In this document: positions 8,473 through 17,334 of the stretch, in pieces | How the letters are laid out: the number at the start of each line of letters is the position of its first letter | How positions within the stretch are numbered: position 1 is the first letter of the stretch | Source: Bradyrhizobium sp. sBnM-33 | GTDB taxonomy: Bacteria; Pseudomonadota; Alphaproteobacteria; Rhizobiales; Xanthobacteraceae | Direction of reading: 5' to 3' | Assembly (NCBI RefSeq): GCF_032917945.1 | Contig: NZ_CP136624.1 | Coordinates: 2,728,001-2,792,000 of the forward strand | DNA: 64,000 bases | Made by a program: the position numbers and the translations under genes | Notes under the pieces: generated by a model | The model's database searches: none | Seen by the model: only the letters and a program-made list of their open reading frames with translations | What the model was told of the DNA's origin: nothing

Positions 8473-9834
8473 TCAGTTCGACTTCGGGGTCGCCGCTGCC
8501 GGCTGGGCGGCCACCTGCGGGGCGCGGCCGACGATTACGGTGAGCAGGCCGTCGCCCCAGAGCTTCTTCGCGACCCGCCTGGTGTCATCAAGCGTCACCG
8601 CGTCGACGATGGCGTTGCGCTTCTCGATATAGTCGATCGGCAGCTTGTCGAGCTGATACTGCAGCATCTCCTGCGCCAGCTTGGAGGAGGTGTCGAGCGC
8701 CAGCATCTGCGAGCCCTTGAGATAGGACTTCGCCTCGTCGAGCTCCTGCTGCGTCGGGCCCTCCTCGGCGATGCGGCAGATTTCCTTCTCGACCGCATCG
8801 ACGGTCTCGCCGGCGCGATCGGCGCGGGCGCCGGTCTCGCCGATGAACAGCGCGGAGTGATCCATCCAGAGCAGCGCTTCATGGATCGAATAGGCCAGCC
8901 CGCGCTTCTCGCGCACTTCCTTGAAGAGCCGCGACGACGGGCCGCCGCCGAGAATGTGGTTCACCACATCGGCCGCCATGAAATCCGGGTCGTGCCTGTT
9001 GATGCCGGGTCCGCCGAAGGTGACGACGGTCTGCGGCACGTCGAGCGGGATGAAGGCGCGCTGCGGCGGCTTGGCCGCCACGACGTCGGGGATCGGCGTC
9101 AGTTCAGCCTTGGCCGGCAGGGCGCCGAAGGTCTTGTCGAGCAGCTTGCCGAGCGTATCGGGATCGACGTCGCCGACCACGACGATGCGCAGCGTATCCT
9201 TGGCGAGGATCCGGCGCGCATAGTCCTTCAGGTCGGCGATCTCGATCTTCGGTACGCTGTCCAGCGTGCCGGTGGCCGGCCTGCCATAGGGATGATCGCC
9301 AAACGCGACTTCGAGGACCTTGCGGTCGGCCAGCGAGGACGGATTGGTCGATTCACGGCGCAGGGTGGAGATCACCTGGGCGCGGATGCGTTCGACGTCG
9401 GCCGGCTCGAACCGCGCGGAGGTCAGCGCCATCCGCAACAGGTCGTACGCTTCGTCCTTGTTGTCCTTGAGCATGCGAAGCGAGCCGCGGAAGTGATCGC
9501 GCGTCGCGGAGAAGCTCAACTTGATGGCCCGGCGGTCGAGCCGCTCATGGTAGGTCTTGTAATCGAGATCGCCTGAGCCTTCCTCAAGCAGGTCGGCGAC
9601 CAGATTGCCGACGCCGGGCTTGCCGGCCGGATCCTGGCTCGCGCCGCCGCTGAAGGCATATTTCATCGCGATCAGGGGCACGGTCGCGTCCTGCACGAAC
9701 CACGCCTCGATGCCGCCAGGCGACACCAGTCGCTGGATCTTGGCTGCAGCCTGCGAGGGCGCGGATGACAGCGTCAGCATCGCGGCGCAGGCGCCGCCGA
9801 TCAGTGCCGCGCGGCGGGTGAGGGAATAGGTCAC
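8473..9834 (-). CDS. M16 peptidase-like subunit without zinc motif (copy 1)
   Basis: The 453-residue product starts with a twin-arginine-like signal (SLTRRAALIGGACAAML...SSAPSQA), followed by an M16 domain pair: QRLVSPGGIEAWFVQDATVP at the start and KYAFSGGASQDP where active members have the metal site. The HXXEH motif is missing, as in the non-catalytic partner of heterodimeric M16 proteases. The second half has the GGPSSRLFKEVREKRGLAYS motif of M16 C domains. The start is GTG at 9834, overlapping the stop of the upstream protease gene (GTGA). The pair probably forms a periplasmic heterodimer. It resembles the y4wA/y4wB pair of the NGR234 symbiotic plasmid (from memory). A second pair lies at 45.8 kb. 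Confidence 0.85.
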   Translation of the reverse strand: MTYSLTRRAALIGGACAAMLTLSSAPSQAAAKIQRLVSPGGIEAWFVQDATVPLIAMKYAFSGGASQDPAGKPGVGNLVADLLEEGSGDLDYKTYHERLDRRAIKLSFSATRDHFRGSLRMLKDNKDEAYDLLRMALTSARFEPADVERIRAQVISTLRRESTNPSSLADRKVLEVAFGDHPYGRPATGTLDSVPKIEIADLKDYARRILAKDTLRIVVVGDVDPDTLGKLLDKTFGALPAKAELTPIPDVVAAKPPQRAFIPLDVPQTVVTFGGPGINRHDPDFMAADVVNHILGGGPSSRLFKEVREKRGLAYSIHEALLWMDHSALFIGETGARADRAGETVDAVEKEICRIAEEGPTQQELDEAKSYLKGSQMLALDTSSKLAQEMLQYQLDKLPIDYIEKRNAIVDAVTLDDTRRVAKKLWGDGLLTVIVGRAPQVAAQPAAATPKSN

Positions 9835-11222
9835 GAGCGCTTCTCCTTATGTTTCGGCGCAGTATCCTTGATCAGATAGCCGGTCACCGATCGCTTCTTG
9901 TCGAGCCATTTGGCCGCGGCGTCGCGCACCTGCTCGGCGGTGACGGCGCGGATGCGGTCCGGCCAGCTCCTGATATCGTCGATGCTGAGACCGGTGGTCA
10001 GGGCACCGCCATACCAGCGCGCCAGGGTCGCCTGATTGTCCTGGGCGTAGATCGCTTCGGCAATGAGCTGGGTCTTGACTCGCTCGAGGTCCTCGGCGCG
10101 TGCGGTATTCTGCGCGAGGTCGGCGATCACCTTGTCGATCGCCTCCTCGATCGGCGCGAACTCGACGCCTTGCTTGGGGGTCACCGAGATCGAGAATTGC
10201 GACGGGTCGAGCGCCGTGCCATCGTAGCCAGCGCCGGCGCTGATCGCGAGACCCCTGTCGATCACCAGCGCGCGGTAGAGATAGGAGTTGGCGCCGCCGC
10301 CCATCAATTGCGCGAGCACATCGAGCGCGGGGCTTTCGCCCGTTGCCGCCGTTGCGGCCGCCGGCACCAGATAATAGCGGCGCAGGCCGGGCTGCTCGAC
10401 ACGCGGATCCGACAGCGTCACGGTGCGCGGCGCCGCCGGCATCGGCTCCTGTGGCCGCACGCGCTTCGCGGGGATCGCGTGCTGCGCCGGGATCGGACCG
10501 AAGTTCTTCTCCACCAGCGGGCGGATGTCCTTGACGTCGACGTCGCCGGCGATGACCAGGATTGCGTTGTTCGGGGCGTAGAAGCGCTTGTAGAACGCGA
10601 GCGCATCCTCGCAGTCGAGCTTTTCGATCTCCTGGTGCCAGCCGATCACCGGGCGGCCGTAGGGATGGTTGAGGTAGAGCGCGGCCATGATCTGCTCGGT
10701 CAGCCGCTCGTCCGGCTCGTTGGCGACGCGCATGTTGTATTCTTCCAGCACGACGTCACGCTCGGGCAGCACGTTCTCGTCCTTGAGGATGAGGCCGATC
10801 ATGCGGTCGGCCTCGAACTCCATCATGGAGCCGAGCTGCTCGCGGGGCACGCGCTGGTAGTAGCCAGTGTAGTCGACCGAGGTGAAGGCGTTCTCGTTGC
10901 CGCCGACCCGCCGCACGGTCTGCGAGAACTCGCCGGCCGGGTGCTTGGCGGTGCCCTTGAACATCAGATGTTCGAGGAAATGCGCGAGCCCGGATTTGCC
11001 CGGCGTCTCGTCGGCGGAGCCGAGCTTGTACCAGATCATCTGCGTCACGACAGGCGTGCGGTGATTGGGGATCACCACAACCTGCAGGCCGTTGTCGAGC
11101 GTGAAGCTGGCGGGGCGTTCGGAGGTAACCGTGGTCTGGGCGCGGAGGCCGCTGCTTGACAGCGAGGTCGTGCAAACAAGTGCGGCAACGAAAAGGGCGG
11201 TCGCTCGGTGTGAGGGCATCAT
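9831..11222 (-). CDS. zinc M16 protease subunit (copy 1)
   Basis: The 463-residue product has a signal peptide (to about residue 29), then the M16 core. HFLEH at residues 81-85 is the inverted zinc-binding motif HXXEH, and the downstream glutamate ligand lies in ERDVVLEEYN near residue 160. The C domain carries LMGGGANSYLYRALV. Such proteins are periplasmic metalloendopeptidases cleaving short peptides; the natural substrate is unknown. The gene is first in a two-gene operon with the non-catalytic partner, overlapping it by four bases. A TGGCACG -24 element 58-73 bp upstream suggests sigma-54 control. Confidence 0.88.
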   Translation of the reverse strand: MMPSHRATALFVAALVCTTSLSSSGLRAQTTVTSERPASFTLDNGLQVVVIPNHRTPVVTQMIWYKLGSADETPGKSGLAHFLEHLMFKGTAKHPAGEFSQTVRRVGGNENAFTSVDYTGYYQRVPREQLGSMMEFEADRMIGLILKDENVLPERDVVLEEYNMRVANEPDERLTEQIMAALYLNHPYGRPVIGWHQEIEKLDCEDALAFYKRFYAPNNAILVIAGDVDVKDIRPLVEKNFGPIPAQHAIPAKRVRPQEPMPAAPRTVTLSDPRVEQPGLRRYYLVPAAATAATGESPALDVLAQLMGGGANSYLYRALVIDRGLAISAGAGYDGTALDPSQFSISVTPKQGVEFAPIEEAIDKVIADLAQNTARAEDLERVKTQLIAEAIYAQDNQATLARWYGGALTTGLSIDDIRSWPDRIRAVTAEQVRDAAAKWLDKKRSVTGYLIKDTAPKHKEKRS

Positions 11223-11279
11223 GATCCTTATGGAAGCCCGAACATGCGGTCGGGGCGCGAAAGCACGGGCACCCTACAC

Positions 11280-11295
11280 GGCACTGTCCGTGCCA
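11280..11295 (-). promoter_or_regulatory. sigma-54 (RpoN) -24/-12 promoter before the first M16 operon
   Basis: On the minus strand the sequence reads TGGCACGGACAGTGCC. The -24 element matches TGGCACG exactly and the -12 element is GTGC against the consensus TTGC, with the required GG-N10-GC spacing. It ends about 58 bp before the ATG. I found no TGT-N10-ACA activator site in the next ~150 bp upstream. Confidence 0.55.
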
Positions 11296-11699
11296 GTCAT
11301 CACGAAACGGAGAGAGACGCGCCGCCCCGCATTAAGCTTTGCTCATGTGAGGCCCGGCCGCGAGGATGAGATTGTAAAACCATACGTATCGCTGATTGAC
11401 GTTAGGTTCGATCGTCTCCGCGCGGTGCGCCAGCGCCTCTCGTGGCAAACCTTTTACCTGCCGAAGTTTCCTCACGGTAAACGCGGTACCTTTCGGATAG
11501 TCACGCCCGAGAGGACGTCTCCTTCAAGAACTCTACACACGTCGCATCTAGTTTCTCCATGAATGGCTGTTGGGGCGCCGACTTGAATCTCCGTTGACAC
11601 CGAGCTCCAGTACGCCAGTTCCGGGCAGAATTCGGCACGGCATCGTGTCCGCAACAATCTGCCGGGTACACCGGACTTCTGCCCGCTCGTTTTCAAGAC
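11296..11699. other. no recognisable gene
   Basis: This is the upstream region of the M16 operon and the leader side of the Fic remnant. No coding signal stands out. Confidence 0.35.
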
Positions 11700-12700
11700 G
11701 CCAGTACTGGTGGGTCTGTTGCGCTGGATATCAAGGAACGCGCCCGCGCCGTAGTGAGCCAGATTCCAAAAGATCTGCTCGCGAACCGCTGCCGTTCTTC
11801 TCCTCAAAGACTCAAAGTCGAGCTACGTCAATAGAAGGCGAGAGACCACCGCAGGACCGTATCCAGCGATGGGGAATGGTCATCGGGAAGGCGGGACGGG
11901 GACCGCTCGATGAGGCAGAGGTTCTACGCGTGCAGCGCATCGCGATCGGCGATGAGCGCTTCGTGAAGCTCGGCTTCCGTACCGAAGCTGGTTTCGTCGG
12001 CGACCACGACCGCGAGACGCAAAGACCGATCCCGGATCATATCAGCGCGCGCCACGAAGATATCGCCTCCCTGGTCCGCGGACCAATCGCATTCGATCAT
12101 GCGGCGGAAAATGAGCTTGATCCAGTCGTCGCCGCCGCCGTGCTGGCCTTCGGTTTCGTCTTTATCCACCGCTTTGAGGACGGCAATGGCCGCATTCACC
12201 GATAGCTGATGCACCATGTTCTGGCACGACGAGGATTTCAATCCCGCTGGAATCGACATTCCGGTTTCGGCAGTCACTCTCGACAAGATCAGCGAATACA
12301 AGGAAGTGCTGGAAAGCTATTCGATTAGATTGCTTCCGTGTGTTGAATGGGGATCCGACGCCACAAGGCAACATGAAGGTCGTGAACGATACCGGGCGAC
12401 TTTTACCGCTTCTTCGACGCGACGCCACACGCCGAGTTTCTGTACGAATGCGTGCAGAGGACCGTCGAACAGGATCTTCCGAAGGAAACCCGATTTTGCA
12501 GAGCTTCGATAACTTCCGCACGAGGGGTCGAGAATATCGTCGACATGCCGGAACGAACGCTAAATAATCTCTTCGGGTTTCTGCAACAGAATGCAGGCGG
12601 ACTCTCAAGCGGGCCCGCGAGAATGAGTTTTCTGAACTGACTTCGGATGGAGTGACGAGAATTGCGGAGCTTTATCAAGCCGCCTTCTCTCCTTTGCGGG
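11700..12700 (+). pseudogene. Fic-family AMP transferase, multiply frameshifted
   Basis: Across three frames one can read SIEGERPPQDRIQRWGMVIG, GFVGDHDRETQRPIPDHIS, HRFEDGNGRIHR (the Fic loop, with Arg where the usual HPF has Pro), IDIPVSAVTLDKISEYKEVL, FFDATPHAEFLYECVQRT and NIVDMPERTLNNLFGFLQQN. The last motif is LKRARENEFSEL..DGVTRIAELYQAAF, ending near 12690. This order matches chromosomal rhizobial Fic proteins of about 370 residues, which transfer AMP to target proteins. At least four shifts are needed (near 11815, 12208, 12360 and 12400), and a TAG follows the Fic loop. An IS630 remnant begins immediately downstream. Confidence 0.7.
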
Positions 12701-12734
12701 GCGGCAGGAAACGGACAGCACGGTTTTTAATCGC

Positions 12735-13671
12735 TCACTCAGACCGTTCGGCCATGGCCTTTTCGATTTGCTCGGCAAGCTGCCTGAAATGGGCGGCGAG
12801 GTGCTCGTACAGTTCGCGCTCCTTCTGGTGCGCGCGGCACCCTTGCGCAGCGCCGTCTTCAGCTTCGAGAATGCCATTTCAATCGGATTGAGGTCCGGCG
12901 AGTAGGCCGGCAAATAGCGCACTTTGGCGCCGACCGCTTCGACCGCCTGGCGAACGCCGTCGATCTTGTGGGTGCGCAGGTTTTCCATGAAGACAATATC
13001 GCCTTTTCGCAGCATCGGCGCGAGGATCTGCTCAACATAAGCGAGGAACGATGGCCCATCCATCGCGCCGTCAATGACATAAGGCGCCGTCAGGCCGTTG
13101 ATGCGCAACGCGGCAACAAGCGTCAGCGTCTTCCAGTGGCCGTGGGCACGCTCGCAACGAGACGCTCGCCACGCGGTGAGCGGCCGCGATGCCGGACCAT
13201 CTTCGTCGTAACCGCCGTCTCGTCGATGAACACGAGGCGCGGCGCATCAAGCTTGGATTGCTCGACCTTCAGCTCGGCACGCGCTGCAGCGACATCAGGA
13301 CGATCCTGTTCGGCGGCGTGCAGAGTTTTTTTTGAACGTGATATCGTGGCGTTCGTAGAAGCGCCAGACCGAGGTCGTGCCGGTTTTCAGCCGCTTCTCG
13401 GACTTGAGCCGCGCGCGAATCTCTTCGAGCGTCAAGTCCGGCTCCGCTGCGACCAGATCAAGCAGCCATTGGCGATGCGCCTCGAGCGGCGAGCGGCAGT
13501 GGCCCGTGCCGGGCATGCCGCTACACTGCCCGTTGTCGCCCAGCGCTCGATCCAGCGGATTGCGGTCGAGGCGCTGAGACCGAGCACCCGCGCCGCTTCC
13601 CGTCTGCTCTCGCCGTCTTCGACAAGCGCAACCGCCCGCGCCCTGAGGTCCTTCGAGTATCCCTTCGCCAT
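12735..13671 (-). pseudogene. IS630-family transposase, multiply frameshifted
   Basis: The start (MAKGYSKDLRARAVALVEDG) and helix-turn-helix (SRREAARVLGLSASTAIRWI) are read from 13671. The linker LEEIRARLKSEKRLKTGTTS and KKN-type domain follow in a second frame. The catalytic section is FMENLRTHKIDGVRQAV with YSPDLNPIEMAFSKLKT in the third frame. The tail QKERELYEHLAAHFRQLAEQ ends at 12735. Three or more shifts separate the parts, so the gene is dead. It differs from the IS630 copies at 6.4 and 15.5 kb. I could not define its terminal repeats. Confidence 0.75.
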
Positions 13672-13775
13672 CGCGCGACCTCGCCGTTGCTGTCAAAGCA
13701 ACTCGAATCTGATTTGCGCGCCTCTGGGAACCCCCTTACTGTTCCGATTCACATCAACCGAAAACCGCTCTCTAG

Positions 13776-15243
13776 GAGCCTGTCCCTATAATGGACTTAG
13801 GATTAAGCGAAGCGGGTTCTGAAGCTTTTTTTGGGGAGACAGGTTCTCCTCAGCGTGCGGCGGCGAGTTTTGCGAGGTTGTGGGCGATGCAGATCATGGC
13901 CCATTCGGCTTTGACCTTGTCGATGCTGCGCAGGAGGAACTGGCGGAAGCCTCTTGCCTGCTTGATCTGACCGAAGACGGGCTCGACGATTTGTTTTCGC
14001 AATCGATATCGGCTTCGATAGCCTGCGCGCTTGAGCTTTGTGCTCATTCTGGCGACGAGCGTGCCGGATTTGAGCTTTCTTTTTGTCGTGGCCGCCTTGG
14101 TGCCGTGCTTTTGCCGTCCGGTGGCGACGTAGCCCTCGATCCGGCGTCGAATGAGCGTGCGAAGATTGGCTTGCGAGCAATAGCCTGCATCGGCCGACGC
14201 TTCATCCGGGTTCTTCCCGAGATTGGCTTTGATGGCATCGAGCAATGGCGCAAGCTGCGCCTGATCGCTTGGCGAGTTGGTCAGCGTGTGCGCCACGATG
14301 ATCTGATGGGCGCCATCGACGGCGGCCTGTGCGTTGTAGCCCTGGATGAAGCCGTTTTTGGTCGGCATCACGCGGCTGTCGGGATCGGTGAAGTTGCGCT
14401 GCGCCTTGTCGCTCGGCTCTGCCGTGACGGGCTTGGACTTGCGTCCCGGCCGGCCCTTGCCGCCGTCGCCGGAGCGGTCGTCGCCCGGCTTCGAGGCCGC
14501 TTTGGCTTTGGCTTCAGCTTCCAGCGCAGCCTTGGCGGTCCGGATCTTCTCCAGCCGCTTCTCTTTGTTGGCCATCCACTCGGGCATTTCGTCGCCACGC
14601 TTCGAGGCTCCGAGCTGACGATCCTCAGCCTTGTCGGCTTGGGCGGCCTGGGCCAGCCAGCCCTCGACCTCCGCCGCAAGCCTCGGCTCGGCCTCTTTCA
14701 TCCGGCCATAGCTCATCGCCTTGTTGATCCCGGCATTGGCCTTGATCTTGGTGCCGTCGAGCGCCACGTGGCCAAGCTTCACGAGCCCCGCCGCGCGACA
14801 CAGCGCAAGAACCTGCCGGAACAATCCGGAGAGCGCAGCCAAATGCCGCTTGCGGAACTCGCTGATCGTGCGGAAGTCCGGACGCTGCATCCCCGTTACA
14901 GCCGCAAAATCCAGCCGCTCCTCGCAGCCCCGTGCGATCTTGCGCGACGAGTAGATCCCCTGGCTGTACGCATAAAGCAGCAGCGCTACCATCATGCCAG
15001 GATGATAGGGCGGAAAGCCGCGCTCCTCGTCGTAGACATCCATGATCCGCGACAGGTCCAAGCCGGTGCGAACCGTGTCGCGCACAAAGTGGGCCGTGTG
15101 CCCGGAAGGCATCAAATCCTGGATCGATGGCGGCAGCAGCCAAACCTGATCAACGTCCCAAGGACGAAATGTCTTGCTCATCCACCGTTTGAATCACGAC
15201 GCTTGTTCTTCGTCGAGAAAAATCCGATTACTCGGACAGGCTC
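13776..15243 (-). mobile_element. IS1182-family element, intact
   Basis: Both ends read GAGCCTGTCC going inward, in inverted orientation. Each end is flanked by CTAG (13772-13775 and 15244-15247), consistent with a 4-bp target duplication. The 1.47-kb element contains one complete transposase gene. The flanking DNA on the right still encodes a protein fragment that the insertion probably split. Confidence 0.8.
13850..15181 (-). CDS. IS1182-family transposase
   Basis: The 443-residue protein starts MSKTFRPWDVDQVWLLPPSI, typical of this group. An N-terminal domain (GFPPYHPGMMVALLLYAYSQ; RTISEFRKRHLAAL) precedes the DDE core: first Asp in GHVALDGTKIKANA, second in ASADAGYCSQANL, Glu in KQIVEPVFGQIKQARGF. 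A charged linker rich in Ala, Lys and Gly lies between residues 175 and 255. No lesion is visible and the terminal repeats are present, so the element may be active. The long open frame on the opposite strand is its shadow. Confidence 0.9.
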   Translation of the reverse strand: MSKTFRPWDVDQVWLLPPSIQDLMPSGHTAHFVRDTVRTGLDLSRIMDVYDEERGFPPYHPGMMVALLLYAYSQGIYSSRKIARGCEERLDFAAVTGMQRPDFRTISEFRKRHLAALSGLFRQVLALCRAAGLVKLGHVALDGTKIKANAGINKAMSYGRMKEAEPRLAAEVEGWLAQAAQADKAEDRQLGASKRGDEMPEWMANKEKRLEKIRTAKAALEAEAKAKAASKPGDDRSGDGGKGRPGRKSKPVTAEPSDKAQRNFTDPDSRVMPTKNGFIQGYNAQAAVDGAHQIIVAHTLTNSPSDQAQLAPLLDAIKANLGKNPDEASADAGYCSQANLRTLIRRRIEGYVATGRQKHGTKAATTKRKLKSGTLVARMSTKLKRAGYRSRYRLRKQIVEPVFGQIKQARGFRQFLLRSIDKVKAEWAMICIAHNLAKLAAAR

Positions 15244-15247
15244 CTAG

Positions 15248-15528
15248 GATCCCCGCCCTTATAGAGCACAAAATAGGGTAGCCGGCGCTCGCCTTGCTTT
15301 CGTGTCTGAATAAAAAAACGCGGCTTTCGCAGCGCAGGCACTTGGCCGTCAACCCGTCTTGTCTACCACGGGCGCCGTCCGTTAGCCGATCCCGAAGAGT
15401 ACCCCACGTATCCTCGGACAAGGATGGAAGCTCGCGCGCCGACATTGAACCGATCGGCCGGTCAAACATGACCGCTTCGATGATGCGGCGCGGCGGGCGG
15501 TGCGGGGAGACTCACTTTTCAGCATTCC
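15248..15528 (-). pseudogene. fragment of an unidentified protein split by IS1182
   Basis: On the minus strand the frame reads FDRPIGSMSARELPSLSEDTWGTL, then a Cys pair in CLRCESRVFLFRH, and is cut at the IS1182 end. The pattern (charged helix, then CXXC and short beta-strands) looks like a zinc-ribbon protein, but I do not recognise a family. The other half was not found on the far side of the IS. Confidence 0.25.
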
Positions 15529-15530
15529 TA

Positions 15531-16326
15531 GTGGTTCATCATAGTGATTTTGACGTTTTGATACCGAGCCATTTGAGGATGGCAAGTTTTCCGGTGGCAA
15601 GAGAATCTCGATGCTTCTGGGGACGCCGGGTTGACGTCGGATGAAGCCGTTCCGTTCGAGGGTGACGATCATCTGGTGGACAGTCGGCGGGCTGACGCGG
15701 AAATGGCGCTGGATGTCGGCTTCGGCGGGCGGCTGTCCGAACATGTACGAATAGGTATGGATGAAAGCGAGGTAGTGCCCCTGCTTCTCGGTGAAACGCG
15801 CGCCTGATTTTTGACTCATCGTTGGATTCGTCCCGGCCTCCGACAAGGAGGCAAAGCATGAATGTACGTTATCGGGTCGAATTGAGCCAAGCCGAGCGCG
15901 ATGAACTGACGGCGATGCTCGGCGGCGGCAAACACGCCGCCCGCAAGCTCAAGCGGGCGCAGATTTTGCTGGCGGCCGATCGGGGCCGCCGCGACGAGGA
16001 GATTGCCCGGACCGTGAGTGTCAGCCTCTCCACCGTCGGCCGGACCAAGCGCCGCTTCGTGGAAGGCAATCTGGAGCGGGCCTTGAGCGAGGAGCCGCGT
16101 CCGGGCGCGGAACGCAAGCTGACGGGCAAGGAAGAGGCCCTGCTGGTCGCGACCGCATGCGCCAAGCCGCCCACCGGCCGCAAACGCTGGACGCTGACGC
16201 TGCTGGCCGACACGATGGTCAAGCTCACCGATCACGACAGCCTGTCGGGCGAGACCGTGCGTCGCCGGCTGGCCGAGAACGACCTCAAGCCATGGCGCAG
16301 GGACATGTGGTGCATTCCCCATGTCG
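15531..16326 (+). mobile_element. IS630-family element, copy 2, truncated
   Basis: From the left inverted repeat (preceded by TA at 15529-15530) this copy is almost identical to the element at 6453 for about 795 bp. It stops abruptly inside the transposase, at the codons for IPHV. Known differences include one lost G near 15581 and three missing bases at a Trp-Trp codon pair. The right-hand part and right end are absent. Beyond the junction the sequence is that of the nopP promoter region, with the tts box only about 50 bp away. Confidence 0.85.
15540..15819 (-). pseudogene. winged-helix protein of IS630 copy 2, frameshifted
   Basis: This is the counterpart of the gene at 6461-6742, with the same MSQKSGARFTEKQG start and helix-turn-helix. 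A one-base deletion near 15581 (GATGGCAAG instead of GATGGGCAAG) replaces the last dozen residues with a longer unrelated tail that reads on to 15382. The DNA-binding part is untouched, so partial function is possible. Confidence 0.6.
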
Positions 16327-16355
16327 CGCGAACGATGGTGCGCAATTGGGGCTAG
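15858..16355 (+). pseudogene. IS630-family transposase, N-terminal half
   Basis: The first 156 or so residues repeat the transposase of copy 1 (MNVRYRVELSQAERDEL through RRLAENDLKPWRRDMW). After IPHV the frame runs into foreign sequence and stops at 16355. The catalytic DDE domain is missing. Confidence 0.85.
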
Positions 16356-16376
16356 GGTGATGCGCCCCCTCTGTGC

Positions 16377-16404
16377 GTCAGCTTATTGTCAGCTCGGGCG
16401 CCTA
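16377..16404 (+). promoter_or_regulatory. tts box upstream of nopP1
   Basis: The site opens GTCAGCTTATTGTCAGCT and closes CGCCTA, with the spacing of the rhizobial tts box to which TtsI binds. It lies about 58 bp before the nopP start, right after the truncated IS630. Confidence 0.8.
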
Positions 16405-16461
16405 TCATTGTCCACAGGTCTTCGAGTAGGCCAGTACGTTGCGATAGGGAGAGCGAACCGC

Positions 16462-17334
16462 ATGTATAGTAGCAGAATCACTGGTTCTTCCAGCCAAGTT
16501 CCAAGTGTGAGCCAGGCCGATGAATCGGAGCTATCAGCAGATGGCCGTAGGTTTACGGAAACGCTTACGGCGCCTGGTTCGTCCTCGGGGGCGACACGGC
16601 CGTACTCCCTCATTTCCGAACCTCCCATCGATGAGATTGACAGGGAGTCATTCAGGGAAGAACTGAGAAATTTTTACGGTAAGGACATCAAGCACATAGC
16701 CGATAATCCGCAAGAATACTCGGATTTTGTTTCCGAAAAGGCTGAGCGCACAGCGATGGTCGCCAGAGCCGGATCCACCGTAGAGGATTCGGACCATGCG
16801 CGATATTTCAGCTATCAATTGGGTGACAAGAGTGTCGGGCTTCTAAAGACCGAAGGTCGACGTCGCATGGGAGGGGAGGCGTGGGAGCGGCACTTTCCTG
16901 GGCGAAAACACGTCTCGTCCGTTGTCGGTCTCCGGGTTACTCATCCGCTCGTCGAGAACGCAGGCGATGTTCTGCTGGAACATCAACTTCGGCTTGACGG
17001 CAAGCGGGCGTTGGTCATGTCGCGTCCTGCCACGGATGAGGTGAAGCCCCGTCTAGAGCAGATGGGTTTTGTTCACGTAGGGGACAATGAAGATGACAAT
17101 GAATATGTGCTTGACCCTAGGCAGCATCCCGACAAGTGGACGCTGAACGATGAGGGAAAATGGCAGCGGGCGGACAAGCCTCGGCTATATCTCTCCAAGG
17201 TTGAGAGTAGTGATGACGAAAACGAAGGAAGTGTCGAGAAATATTCGGGCGAAGAATACATCGAAACGGATTCGTCGGGGGACGATCCTTCTTGGTACTT
17301 CGACCGGCTCAATTTAGGCCCGGGGACTGGCTAG
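16462..17334 (+). CDS. nopP: NopP-type type III effector (copy 1)
   Basis: The 290-residue product starts MYSSRITGSSSQVPSVSQAD, a Ser-rich secretion-signal-like leader. It contains the NopP core: ARYFSYQLGDKSVGLLKTEG, FPGRKHV, RVTHPLVENAGDVLLEHQLR and VLDPRQHPDKWTLNDEGKWQR. NopP is secreted by the rhizobial T3SS, phosphorylated in plant cells, and alters nodulation in a host-dependent way. An acidic tail of about 40 residues (SSDDENEGSVEK ... SSGDDPSWY) sets it apart from the second copy at 34.3 kb. The start at 16462 is chosen because it matches the other copy and lies downstream of the tts box; the longer open frame from 16321 starts upstream of the box. Confidence 0.85.
   Translation: MYSSRITGSSSQVPSVSQADESELSADGRRFTETLTAPGSSSGATRPYSLISEPPIDEIDRESFREELRNFYGKDIKHIADNPQEYSDFVSEKAERTAMVARAGSTVEDSDHARYFSYQLGDKSVGLLKTEGRRRMGGEAWERHFPGRKHVSSVVGLRVTHPLVENAGDVLLEHQLRLDGKRALVMSRPATDEVKPRLEQMGFVHVGDNEDDNEYVLDPRQHPDKWTLNDEGKWQRADKPRLYLSKVESSDDENEGSVEKYSGEEYIETDSSGDDPSWYFDRLNLGPGTG

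Noticed and set aside
9849..11159. Plus-strand open frame of about 436 codons
   Set aside because: It lies opposite the M16 protease gene and looks like a GC-rich shadow.
13880..15247. Plus-strand open frame of about 455 codons
   Set aside because: It is antisense to the intact IS1182 transposase and crosses the IS end.
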